64,000 bases of DNA from Salvia splendens (lineage: Eukaryota; Streptophyta; Magnoliopsida; Lamiales; Lamiaceae): contig NC_056033.1 in the NCBI RefSeq assembly GCF_004379255.2, positions 42,062,719 to 42,126,718 on the forward strand. Direction: 5' to 3'. A program made the position numbers and the translations under genes. This document shows positions 28,182 to 40,978 of this stretch, one piece after another (the stretch's first letter is position 1; every line of letters starts with the position of its first letter). The notes below the pieces were generated by a model that saw only the letters and a program-made list of their open reading frames with translations, was not told where the DNA came from and ran no database searches.

Positions 28182-31100
28182 ATGGAGGAGTCTCTGCAAA
28201 TTCGCCGAATTAACGAAATTCCGTCGCCGGAGGAATTCGCCTCTCAGATTGAACAGAAAAATGTCCCTGCAGTAATTACTTCATTATTCTCGCTCTGAGT
28301 TCCTGCGCGCGCGCACGCAACTACAATTGATACCTCGTATTTCTAGGGATCTTTCTTCTTTCCTAGTTTGCGTTTTTGACGATAGTATTTTGAATTGGAA
28401 GGTCTTCAGTGGATGTGCCAAGGAGTGGAAAGCATTTTCGAGATGGAATGTGTCGAATGGCGGCCTCGACTACTTGCAGGTAATCGTATGGACGAGTTTG
28501 AATCACAACGTGAGTTGAAATGCACGAAGAACGTGACTGTGATAAGAATTACTTGAATTTAAATAATAGAGCGCTGTTCCGATTGTATGATGATATCGAG
28601 ACTGATAGGACTGGAATCGGATTTTACTCAAAATGTTTGCTAATAATAATGATTATGCGTATCAAAACCTGCGCACCAGTATTTTTAGTAAATTGGAGGA
28701 AGGTAATGTTAGTGAAACAATCACTGATTACTTGAATGACACTTTTTCTGTTGTTTGTGAGCTCAGAGTGTGTCCTCTGCGCGGAGTGTTTTCACAAACG
28801 TGTTATATGAATTACCGTGATAACATGAGAGTTTTGTAGATTTTAGTTTCAGAACTCTAACTTTACACTGCTGAATGCTTTGTGTTCTTGACATTATTTT
28901 CTTCGTATGTTTAATCTGAGACAACTGTTGACACTCAAAATAGGATTTGGTGGGATCGTCCATTGTGGAAGCTATGCTATCCAGATCTGCACCTGTATTT
29001 TATGGAGATATTCGAGCCCATGAGAGGGTAAAAACCTGATCTACTAAGAGCGTCCACTATGGGGGTGGACGCGGCTATAGCCGCGTCTGGGGCGGGTGGG
29101 CGGCGGTGGGCGGGCGGCTATAGTGGGAAAGGTGGGCGGACAACTTTTTGGGGCGATGGGGGCGGCGGACACGGGATAGCCGCGTTCGGGGCGAGGACGC
29201 GGCTATGGAAAAATAGCATTTTGTATTTGGAATTTGGGGGCTATTGGAGGTGTCCACTATAGTGGCGGAAATAGAATTTTGGGGCTATGGACAAAAAACT
29301 GGGGCTATGGACAAAAAACTGGGGCGAGGCTATTGGGCGTGTCCACCTTATAGTGGACACCCTAATTAAAGGTCTATGTGAACCTAAGTGATATGGTTGA
29401 GTTGATGGAAGAGTTCTGTTCTCAATAGGTTCCTTTGCCGTTTTCTACCTTTGTTGGTTACTGCAAAGATCTTCTACAATGTGAGGATGATGGCGAAGAC
29501 CCCATTTCTCAATTAAGAAAGCATGAACCAACGGAAGTTGCTACCCAACAAGGTGATTTTGCAACGGGAGAAGAATGTCCAAAGCAAATCTATTTAGCCC
29601 AGGTTTGCATAATAGTTCTAAGTTATGCCAATGATTGTTAATTAACTGGGTAGAAACTTGTTTGCCAAGGAACTTGGCTGAAAAAAACTTGACAATATGT
29701 AAGATAGATGTCATAGATTAAGAGAATGATATCAAAATGACCTATAAATGTGGCAGCTGACTTATAGTACAATGTATATATTTTAGTCCTAAATGTGTTG
29801 GCACTTTGTAGGGAATTGAAGGTATGGAATAAGGACATATTAATTTATATTGGCTGAAAATGTTTGGTGGAAATCATATCATTAACTGGATTTTGAAAAA
29901 GCTTGTGTGAAGAAACCTCAGGTCTTGGCGACTTTTCTCTAGCCTTCTATCAGCAATGTAGGGACATACTTAGACAAGCTTGGCCATTTTGATATCCCTG
30001 CTAATGATGTGATTCAGGTTCTTCCTCTGTGGTTAGTTTTGATTCTCAAACATGAGTTACATGACATGGAACATTTAATGACTAGTGGACTATCAAAGGA
30101 ACATCTTAATTTATTAAATTTTGTTGAGTAGAAAACATAATCGTGAAATGATAACCTATATGATTATGTTTTATGATTACTAATATATGGTTTTAGTGAA
30201 CTGATAGGTGTTTCTGATGGATCTCTGTATATCTTGTCTGTAAAATTCAAATTTCCAACACACGCAATACTTGCCTTTCATGCACAAACTGCAGTTAGAT
30301 ACGGTAAAGTAACTACTAGTACATATTGATGCCTTTGTAACAAGAACATTTTTCCCTATAATTTTGGAGTTTGTGCATTCTTAGTGCTCCATATTGGATA
30401 AGCGTCCCTTTGTTTTGTTATATTTTCAACACCTAAAGATTTAAATTTTGGGAGTCATAATAGCATTCTTCTCATGATTCAGGTTTCCATTGTAAATACT
30501 GAAAATGAAGAAAAGAGTCAGCTGGAATGCCTTAAAGATGATATTGAAATGGTATGCATGTCGCGTTTCCGAATTTCTGTGTTCAGTATGAATTCATGTA
30601 TAACTTTTCAAGGATTGGATGTTAAACGTAAATGCCCTATCTCAACAGCCTGCGTTTCTGGAAAACAAAATTCTGGCTTCTATCAATTTGTGGATGAACA
30701 ATGCCAAGAGTAGATCTAGTACTCACTATGATCCGCACCATAATCTTCTATGCATAATTTCAGGATGTAAACAAGGTATGGAAGTCTAGAAGCAAATTTA
30801 TCAGTGTCATTAATCATGCATGCTACTTTATGAAAAATGACTGCCGGTGGTATTGACCTTTTAAGGATAAAAGCTATCATTCATCATGGAGTGAACATTC
30901 TAGCAATATTGAGCTTCTATTGATTGTACTGCTGACTACTGTCACTGAGGCTGTTAGTACTTTTCTTCCCATCTTTTATTTTTGTCCTTTTATGGGATCG
31001 ATGGGCTGTATATTAATGATTTTTTTTGGGTGACCATCTTTGTGTTCTTCATTTATGTTTGATGTATTTCCATTGTTTTTCTGCCATCTAGGGTTGTAAA

Positions 31101-34100
31101 ATATTAGATAGCCAATTGCAAATATGAGATGATATCTTTTAGAGGTCCATGATATCAAATTGTTTCTAATGGTCCTTGTTTCTACTGGTAAAGAAAAGAT
31201 TAACGTTGAACTAAGGAATTGCATAATGCAAAGCAACTAGTGAGTTTGCTTAGGGTACACTTTAGTCCTTAACTGTCTTGTGCCTCTTGTGTGTTAATAT
31301 GTCATTTTGGGTTTTATGTTGTTTGGGGAATGTGGGCATTGGGAGGGTACTAGAAAAAATTGGCCACAGTTGTTTGATGGAGACTTAATATCCAGCGTCA
31401 GTGCTTTGTAATGTATCATATCATTTATCTACACTTGTACATGCTTTTGTACCCTGCATTTGAGTATAAAAATGAACTACTGTATATTTTCTGCCACTTA
31501 TACATTGAAATTTGTCGTAATTGTTTGTTCGGTATTCATCAGCATGTTTTTTCTTGAGTGATTACGTATTTTGAACTCTCTTTTGTGATGAAGGTGACCT
31601 GTTCACAATATGTTTGTCAGTTGTTTTATGGCCCCCTTCCGCATGCCCCTTCTTATATCCATTGCCTGTGTATGGAGAATCCTCAAACCACAGGTATTGA
31701 TTTTCATTTAAGAGACTACATTTTCTGTCAAATTATTGATAATCTATCACCTTATAATGTTTCCCTGTAAATTAATTTCAGCTGAATTTTGATGGTCAAT
31801 AACAATTTTAAATTTTCCAGCGCCATTCCATTGGAAAACATCAATTTTAGTCTCTATCCAAGGGCAAAGTCAATTGCTGAGTACTCTCGGAAGGTTACCC
31901 TTCATGCAGGGGATGCATTGTTCATTCCTGAAGGATGGTATATTTTACTCTGTTGCTAAGTTTTCTCTGAAATTTGGATTTAGAGACCGCCGTCTTATAA
32001 TTTTTGTCTCCGGAAAAAAAGTGTTTCTTCTTGAAACTTGAGCTTGCTGACGTGGAGTGAGTCCATCTTGGGTGCATACCAAGGTCTTAATAAGACTTAA
32101 TTGTAGGCTGAGGAAGTACTTAGTATGTACGTTAACATATTCCCAATTGGGTTGAATTAATGAATTTTAAAGAGGTTAACATAGCGTATCAAAAATTGAA
32201 AATAGCATGTTAAATGGAGCATTTTTGGTTGATTTCTGTGGGGAAATATCGATTTGTAAGAAAATTAGTTGTACAATAAATTATTGAACTGGATTTTCTT
32301 ACGTTCACATGTCGTACGTGCCTCAGTTACATATAACCAGGCAAGTAGTGCTAGGAATCATGTGTCGACATATGAATGAATAATTACTTTACTAGCAATT
32401 CAAAGGTGCTTTCTAATTCGTATTCTAGGTTCCACCAAGTGGACAGTGAAGATTTAACTATAGCTGTCAATTTCTGGTGGCAGTCTGACATGATGTCTGG
32501 CATGCCAGAACACATGGATGCTTACTATCTACGTAGAATATTAAAAAGGTATGATGTCTTGTCCACATCTGTTTTGGGTGTGCTTCCATTTATCAGAAAC
32601 AAGCTTACTTTTCTCTCCTTTGCATGTTTGGCTGCTATTGAATCTTAATTCCAAGATTAACTGACAAAGAAATGGTAAGCAACGCGTCATCCTGATCTGT
32701 TGCTCGTGAAGTAATATTGATAATCGTATATATTTTCTACTATACCGCGTAAGAGATTGTTTTGTTAGAATGCAATCTCTCTGTGTGCTGGCCGTTTTTA
32801 GGTTCATAAATCTGTGAAAATATCCGGCTCTCTTTATTGGGTCAGTATATATTCATATAGAAAATCATTTCAAACATCACCAAACTTCTAATGAGTATCT
32901 ATTAAACATCAAATGCATAATTTCTGAGGCACATTACGTGATGGGAATATTTGTTATAATAACACTGTCTTTGTAAGTGAAATGCTACTAAAACAGAAGA
33001 CCTACCAACTCCTGTATATAGATAGCATAGTCTGAATAAATGTCACATGGGGAGAATCTGGTGAACATATCTTAAAGGTCTAGAAATATTGCAAGTTAGG
33101 TTGAGATATCATCATATAGCGTTTCTAAAACACTCAATTCAAGACCATATGTACAACATTTGAGAAATGTATGGGCATTGTCAATTTGTCATGGGAATTA
33201 ACTTGTCCTAGGCAGTGTCTTTTTTTTTCTGCTGGCACACATGGCTGGAGTAGAATAAAATATTTTAGCAACAAAAGGAATTCTTGGAGAATGTTTAGGG
33301 AACACTGGAAAGTGCAGTTTTTTTAAGATGAGAATTTATGAAAATTTTGTTAATGGCATCTTTTGAGGTTCAAATCTTATCTTATAGATGAACTTAATTC
33401 TTGCAAGGAGAATTGATCCTCTATGTACCTGTTTGGTAGCCCAGATAAGAAGAGTTGGACTTTCTTCCATTTTTTCCCATTTTGGTAGCCAAGAATTGCA
33501 TACATTCATCCCATATCAAACTCATGGCCTACCACTAAATACCTGTTCGTATAGGAAATTGAATCTGGCCAAAACGGATATTATCTAATTTCCAGAGTTC
33601 AATTGTAAATAAGATTTAAAAACTTCCATGGATAACATCGTCCTTCTTGTTTTTGACATAGTTCTGATGCAGTTACAAGCCCCCACACTTTGGACTTCTT
33701 AGTTACTTCAAAGACAAAACATAAATTATTAATATTAAAACATTAAGATCCAATAATGTAGCCCACTAGAAAAATCCTCAATTTGTTATCTTGGAACAGA
33801 AAAAGGATCAATTCTAATACATTAATCTCCATTGTCTACTTTGAGCTTAAATAAGTCTATACATTATGCTGTGATTCTTCAACTTCTTCAAACATTCTCA
33901 TATATTCCACCAAAAGGACCAACATAATGTGTGAACAATGACCATCCACGTTATCTGCACTCTTTGCTACTGCCTTGACTTAATCTGGAGAATATACATT
34001 TCCTTTATGAACTTGGAATGTCACAGGAAAGGTCTAGCTCCTTTTTCATTCCACCTTACAGGTGACATGTAAAGAATCATGTAGAGAATCTAGAGATATG

Positions 34101-37100
34101 TTTAGCATAACTGATAGCAATTGTTGGTCTTTCTCCGCTTTGGATCTTGTAAGATGAATTTTACATAGAGATCACATGTTATCACAAGTATATTTATTAT
34201 CTCATGTAATTAAGTTAAGTCAGATTTTACAAAATCATATCTAGCCATATGATAATCACTACTTGGAATTTAGATGCCGAACTCGAATCTCAATTCACTT
34301 ACTTGATTACTGCCATTCTATTATGGGGAAAGAAATGCCACATTAAATATCTTCTTTACCAATTTCCCCTAGTTCAGTTGTGCTTCCTGCGCAATTGAAG
34401 GATTTGGCATAAATGTACCCTAATTTGTATTTTCAATTTTGATAAGGACAGGATCGAATGCTCTCTATGCCTTCAACTTCGAAGGTGAACCATATGATTA
34501 GTGCAAGTGGCCAGTCTAGTAATGAAAATGCAGGTTACAATTATAATTCTGCTTACTCCTTGCAGATTGTGATCTCATTTTTATTCAGTTATTTTAACTT
34601 GACAAGCAAATTTAGATACATATGGGTTATTTATTTTGGGAACAAACTGTGAAAATCATGCAGATTTGAATTTGAACCATCAAGAAGTAGGTGGAGAAGA
34701 AAAGCTGGAGCCAGGGTTTTCATTGCGGGAACTGGAACCACATGAACTTAGATCTCTTCATGAACTCATTTCCTTAGTCCATGAGCAAATCAACTGCCAG
34801 CCAGCAGACAACATCGCGGCAGACCAGTCTGCCTGTAGAGAGGAAGTCGTGAAGAAATTGGATAAAGCAAATTTACATAACTTAGAAGATGATCCAATTG
34901 CTAATACCGTTTGGAACCTAGAACCACATGTCTTTCAAATTGTCTTTCTCACCATGGCAGTAAGTTTCTATTCCAATTCAAATCGTACATTTCCTCCTTC
35001 TAGAGATATAACAAACTAAAGCAAATGAATACTCATTACCCGATAAGATTTTCTTTACTATATCTGCTTTCCCTCTTCTTTATTTCCAATGAGATTGGAG
35101 ATGCATTTGAATTTTACCCATGCCTCAACATCAAATGCTTAACAGTGGAATCTTAAGTTGAAATAAATAAATAATGTGGGTTTTGCATTGAAACCAACCA
35201 ATTGTGTCCACAGATAATTTTTTAAAGTTGTTTAAATCATTGTCATCATAAGGCAAATGACATCGATAGCTTGAGATATGTTCTTTATGACGATGATATC
35301 CAGGTAATGATACTGTATGACTCATGTGTCTGGTGGTGATGTGTGGATTGTGGCTTTCAGAAACAGCAGTCAATATCAAATTTTCAGTAGCTGGAACCTT
35401 TTCTTTGGCAATATATGCTATTGAGTAAAAATATACCTCCAGGCAATTAAGTGCTTCATTTCAGGATTGTTAGGCAAAACTGGATGTGTTGGCTCTTTTG
35501 TTTTCTTCTGTTCTGTATTTATTATTCTCACTTTTTGGCCCAGAACCATTTTGTTTGCTTGTCAAGAGTTGCTGTTTTATTGAGCATTTATATGTAAGCT
35601 GTTGTATGGGTTGCTCTATGTCGTTTTTTACGCAGAATTTGTCACCAATCACCATATTATATTAATTCTTTTTGCTGATTGATGCTGTATTTGTCAATTT
35701 TAGTTTTGTCCCAGAACCATTTTGTTTGTTTGTTTATTCACTCTTGCTGTATTTACTGGACATTTAGTTTTGTTGATATAATGTTTGCGTTGCTCACGCT
35801 CTTTCCACTTCAGAAATGTTCTGCTTCCTAACCCGCTATGGTCATTCTTTTGCCGATCAATACCTTATTCTCTACATTTTTTCCCTTTCATCTTTCTGGT
35901 TCTAAGCTACCAACTTTGCATTTTCAGCACAATTTTCCAAGGACATTGGAGGCTTTTGTATTGCATGCGCTCTCCCCTGTAGGAGTTGAAGTCCTTACCA
36001 GGAAATTCGAGCAGATGGATCAAAGGATTGCTCCGGATGAGCGGTGCGTATTGATCTCTTTTCTTAATTCGTATGGTGGCTTCATGTGCTTCATGAAATC
36101 TAGGATATCTAATTGAGTCTTAATTATTTACATTTTTATAATTTTAGGAGTCAGTTTTACCAAAAGTTCTATAGCGTGTTTGATAACCAGTTCTCTGCCA
36201 TGGATGCTCTTTTGAATGGGAAAGAGTCTTTTGCATGCCAGGTACCTTATTAATCTTTAAGTTTGTGTAATAGTTACTCTGTTGCCATCTTTGAAGGGGT
36301 TGAACCATCGAAGAAGTTTAAGAAGTTCGTTTTTCATTATATATATGTATATCCCATCATTCTTCGTCCTTCTAAAGCTTTCCTAAGTCATGTAAAGATT
36401 GGACTAGCAGTTTGCCTGATACACTCAGAAATCATTGTATTTTGGTCAACCTCTTCCGAAAAAAGAATTCAGATAACAATTATTTTTTGCCTCGAAGGAA
36501 GCTATTCTACTTCTGTCACTACATGACGTCTTGCTTCATGCATCATAACAATTTTATGTTGCTCTCGCGTATTAAGGCAAGATCACTTATTGGATGAATT
36601 GACTTCTCTGTTAGATCATGTTTTATTTTATATTTTTATCTCAAAATGCTGATCACTGATTTAATGAAGAAAATGTAGATTGGATGCTTGCAAATTTGTT
36701 ATGCCAAATGCAATGAAGGAGTTTCTGGCAGTGGTCCCTATAATGTTTATGATGATAGAATCTTAAAATACCACCATTGAGGATAAGCTTTCCATATTTT
36801 AATTTGTCTTATGTATATGATATATCATGGTCCATGTGACCTAAGGCCCTAAAATTTTAATCCTTGCTTTGATTATAATTTTGGGCACACATATTTCACT
36901 CAGATCAAATGTCTCATTCAGGCACCTTATCTTGCATACCTTTTCCCCCCTACCGCCTTTCACTTTTTTGCTTACATTGATGCATAAGCACGCCGATATA
37001 GCAAAAATGCTTGCATGTTCACATATTTAGCTGCAAATGTCAATTATTTATTGTTTAAAGGACATTTAGTCCGAGTAAGGTATTTCTATGAGTGGCATCA

Positions 37101-37203
37101 GACACTGTCCTTATTGGGTTCTTTCTTCTAACAGGCATTCAATAATGTGCTGGTCCAATATCTGGGAGTTAATCTTGATGGGCCAAAACCATCGCTGCAG
37201 TAG
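28182..37203 (+). CDS. JMJ31: JmjC-domain 2-oxoglutarate/Fe(II) oxygenase, JMJ31-like
   Basis: Fifteen exons join in frame to 535 aa: 28182..28271, 28402..28479, 28944..29027, 29429..29602, 30483..30551, 30649..30775, 31621..31693, 31821..31937, 32429..32548, 32656..32674, 34452..34533, 34664..34959, 35928..36043, 36148..36241 and 37135..37203, all GT-AG. The protein starts MEESLQIRRINEIPS. The JmjC barrel supplies iron ligands His191 and Asp193 (STHYDPHHN) and His273 (EGWFHQVDS), with GDALFIPEGW and AVNFWWQS strands. A roughly 250-residue helical C-terminal extension makes it longer than the FIH-like JMJ32 type and fits Arabidopsis JMJ31. The substrate is unknown; related animal enzymes modify tRNA bases or proteins, so histone demethylation should not be assumed. 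Intron 3 contains a MITE, and a Harbinger element abuts the 5' end. The paralogue name is from memory. Confidence 0.9.
29048..29362. mobile_element. PIF/Harbinger-type MITE in JMJ31-like intron 3
   Basis: A 315-bp GC-rich element with ends GAGCGTCCACTATGG and (other strand) GGGTGTCCACTATAA, flanked by TAA at 29045..29047 and 29363..29365. Its inner edge repeats GGGGCTATGGACAAAAAACT twice. This resembles the inner right edge of the larger copy at 26252..28132 (GGGGCAATGAATAAAAAATT), so it is probably a deletion derivative of that family. Confidence 0.8.
29943..30017 (+). other. Possible in-frame cassette exon or retroelement scrap in JMJ31-like intron 4
   Basis: A 75-nt stretch bounded by AG before and CAG/GTTCTT after is open for 25 codons (starts PSISNVGTYLDK, ends DIPANDVIQ) in the phase shared by exons 4 and 5, so inclusion would keep frame. 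I recall no such segment in homologues, and YLDKLGHFDIP is reminiscent of Copia gag-like sequence. Not included in the gene model. Confidence 0.25.
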
Positions 37204-38956
37204 GAATGACTGACCGATAATGTTCAGACACTGTTGATTATTTATAGTCTTGACTTGCGAAACATGCCAAATTGGAAAGACGAAAGAGTGCCATCTTGGT
37301 TTCAGATTATACATGTGAGTCAATTTACACCATGTTTTACCTATTACTAGTATATTCAGCTCAGCCTATGTAATGATAGCTAATATAATATTTGGTGCAA
37401 TGAGTTAGTTGTAGAACAAATTAGCATGTCTTGTCTAAGAAAATTCACATGTATGTACTGTGGTTCTAACTTATATTTTTCTGCACTCACCAAGTGACAC
37501 CTCAAGTTCTTTGACCAAGTAATGAGATTATTCTGTGAAGACAAAAAAAAGTTAAGTGGACTCCATAATTAAAAGCTATCAATGACGATCAATGACATAC
37601 TATAAAGACTAAAGCATGAAGTGGAAGTAAAAAGCTAAAGAGGGTTTAAAGATTAACTAATAATTAGGTCAATAATGTCTTCACTGTAGTAAAAATAGAC
37701 AACTGCACTTATTTTTGAAAGTTGTGATGATTGCATTTGTGTTTGCATTTGAATGTAATTACTGGCCTCGCTTAACTATGCCTATTACCTCTTGACCAAC
37801 CTCTTAAGGCCTATTCACATCTTATTGACATGTCCATCTAGTATTCATGTGCTAAGTATTTTATACAATAGGTGCTAGATATTTTTAGTTCTCTTGGGAA
37901 TTTGCTAGCTAGGTGATCAGCTTATTAGCTCAAGAATCGTTCGCTTTACACTTTATCGACTTATGTGAATCCTGAAAGCTATGAGAATATGAATATCTTG
38001 AAACCGTTATGTGTGGAGCCAAAAACTGATAGTAACATAATTTTGAAGTTGGGCTGAGATATCTTTGCCTTACTCTTTATTCATTGCCGCGGTGACACTC
38101 AAATGTTGTGTGGAGGATTCTGCATGGGGATTTGCAGTAGATGGGAAAAGATAATAAAACAAAATGAAAGAAGGTTTAGTAATTATTTGCTTTGGAAGAA
38201 AGAAGAAAAGGAATAAAAGGTAGGCCTGTGGAGATGAGATTCCCTTATGAAACATGACATATGCAACTTCTAGAGAGAGAATGGAATAGAAGCTTTAGTT
38301 TTTGTCCTGTTCTGCTGCATAACATAACATAGCAAGATAGAAAGAGAATGTATCCTTTCTCTACTGAGGCAACCGATATGTATTGGTACCTTAACCTGCA
38401 ACTTATTTCACCCTACTTTCTAAAAGCTTTGGATATACCAAAGTAGCTTAGTATATCTTTGATACACACACATATAAATATATATTCTTTGGGTCCATTC
38501 CATATGCTTACTGCTTATCTTTTCTTAATTACTTTGTATATTCCTCTTAAAGCTAAAGGAATTATTGTTACTGTGAACTTTTACTTAAATTCATCATCTT
38601 TTTCTCAACACTTGGGTTTTGAATATACCTCTATAAAGCTCATGTCCTTATCCTTGCCCAAAACATGACACCTTGTGCTTTCTTTGTGAGAAAAGTTTAT
38701 TCTTCTGGTATGCCCTCAAATTACACTAATAAAAGATGCATGTTTATTCTATTTTATCATTTACTTTATTTATGATTCCTTTAGCTTCTCAAAATAGTGA
38801 TAAAAGATAAGAGTGAACTTCGAAATTAGTCCGTGGAAAAATGAAAATATCGCCACAAGTATTGGAAAATGAAAAATACTAAAAATAAGTCCTTATTTTC
38901 CAATTTTGCACCTGAGCCCTAGAAAGGGTAAAAGCGACTATTTCTTTCACTCCCAT
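37204..38956. other. Downstream and intergenic DNA, no gene seen
   Basis: Contains the 3' UTR of the JmjC gene at its left, then AT-rich sequence with only short unconvincing frames. No RNA gene or transposon end was recognised. Confidence 0.5.
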
Positions 38957-39106
38957 GTGCACATGCACTCTGTGGCACATGACCTTTCAAATTGCTTTCA
39001 TATCTGTGTACCAACTTCTTCATCGAACTTGAAGATGAAGAAGTTGGTACAAAAATACGGAAGCAATTTGAAATGTCCCATGTCAGAGTGCGTGTGAGGT
39101 GTGCAC
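38957..39106. repeat. 150-bp long hairpin with about 70-bp arms
   Basis: Begins and ends with GTGCAC. The arms pair through GCACTCTG, TTTCAAATTGCTT and GTACCAACTTCTTCATC with small bulges, closing in a loop near 39028. No start codon or protein. It could be a foldback MITE or the precursor of a small RNA; the sequence does not decide. Confidence 0.75.
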
Positions 39107-40978
39107 ATAAGAGAGAGAAATACTCAGTAAAATAAGTGAAATGATGTGAAAAAACTGTCTTGTTAGTTTGACATTAAAACTGTCTATTGAATTGCATTGT
39201 ATTTTTATGCTAATCTCTTTTGTTTTATATCATTTTCAACAGTAGAGGGAAAAGAAGATGCATAAGCACAGAAACAGAGGGAAAAGAGATAATCCAAAGT
39301 TTTAAAATTGATGAATGAATGATGTATCTTTTTGGTAAGCGTTGACATTAATGAATGAATGATGTTATCTTTTTTAATTGCCGGACCACCACTAGAGCCC
39401 AGCACAGAAACACATACACCACCACCAGCATCAACATAGTTGCTTTTTTGCCTTCACGCTTACACCAGGTTTTACTACTGCCTCTTCTTTAAAAATACTT
39501 TTCCTGCTTTTTTTTCTCTCATGGTCTCTAACACTTTTCTACATCTTTAAAATCATATTTAAATGTTAATTTCTTTTTTTAAACCAATTTTGTTCTATGG
39601 TGTATTTTTGTTCATGGATGTTAATGTCGAGTGATTTCAAAATAATGTTACCTCTGTCCACAACTGATAGCTCTGTTTTTTATTCATTTAGTCCATCTCT
39701 TTCTTAAATTTATGTTCTCTTTTAATAATACTCCAATCATTTTTTTCTCTATCACAAGAGGAAGCTACTCCAAGTATAGTAGTACTTCCTCTGTTCCAAG
39801 TTAGTTGAGATATTTATTCTGGACATGGAAATTAAGAAATTAAGGTTTTAAAGGTTAAAGGTTAAAGAAATTAAGGTATGAGAGAATAACGTAAGAGAGA
39901 GGGAGAGAAAGTAAAATATGAGAGAAGATAAGACTTTTTTATTAAAAAAAGAAATGAGTTACTAAACTTGGGACAATCCCAAAATGAATATAACTCAACT
40001 ACATCGGATAAAGGGAGCAGACGAGCAGTACCTTGAAATTGAAGCCTACTACTTAATACTCACACAAAATGAAGCTACTCAAGTAAATTTATTATTCAAA
40101 ATACCGATATAGAGTGCCGCATTTCGTTTAAAATAACTCAAATTTAATACTCTATTATGCTCTCTTCGTTTCCTAAAAATATATGCACTTTTCATTTTCA
40201 TCCGTCCTATAAAAATATAGGCATTTCTATTTATGAAAACTTATCCCAATTAATTACCTCTAAGTTATTTACAATATATACTACCACCAAAATACTAGTA
40301 ATAAGGTGAGTTCCACTATCCACTAACACTATCTTAACCATCATTCTCCTCATCTCTCTTAATTCCCGTGCAATATCATATACCCATATTATTATTGGAC
40401 ATAGAGGGTAGTAATTATTTTATGGCAAGAAGCCCAAAGTTCGAATCATGATTTAATCAACCCCGCTAGTTCGGTTTATCAACAACTGTTAAATTCAAAT
40501 TAAACGTCACCAAAAGTGGGATACAAAATCTCAAGTGCAGACTGTGCAGTTACGTGCAACATACCCATCACAAAATTTCAATTTTACTACGTGTCCTTAA
40601 TTAATTAGTGACTTCAAAAGTCCCACTAACATCTATAGGAGTACTATAACATTTCTTAACATAAACCAAAATTAAGTGTTAATACCTCTAATTAATTTAC
40701 CATTTTAGACGGTAGATGTAAACCACAAAAATAAAAAAATAGTAGTGCTACTCTAGTGCATGTTTTCACATCAAACAACTTCAACTTTCAAAAATAGGAG
40801 TAAGAAAGTAATCAACTTATGAAACCCGCATTTGATTGATTAGTCTCAGTAATAGATAATCCAAAAACGTCCAAGCAAAAAACAAAAACCAAATAAAACA
40901 TTGTTCAAAAACCATTAGGCCCTTTTGCCTCCCTCTTTATTGGGTTGTACTAAATAAAGCACTTTCCCCTCTCTCTCT
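39107..40978. other. Intergenic DNA with MITE remnants
   Basis: No gene supported. Besides the Stowaway-like element at 39785..40017, a second half-element is suggested near 40158..40240 (CTCTCTTCGTTTCCTAAAAA, then ATCCGTCCTATAAAAATA) without a matching partner. The right end runs into the 3' UTR of the IDD gene on the minus strand. Confidence 0.5.
39785..40017. mobile_element. Stowaway-like MITE, degenerate
   Basis: Left end CTTCCTCTGTTCCAAGTTAG and right end (other strand) CTCCCTTTATCCGATGTAGT pair over about 38 bp, including shared TAGTTGAG and TTCTGG/TTTTGG. 233 bp, non-coding. A TA precedes the left end; the right target base pair has decayed. Confidence 0.65.
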
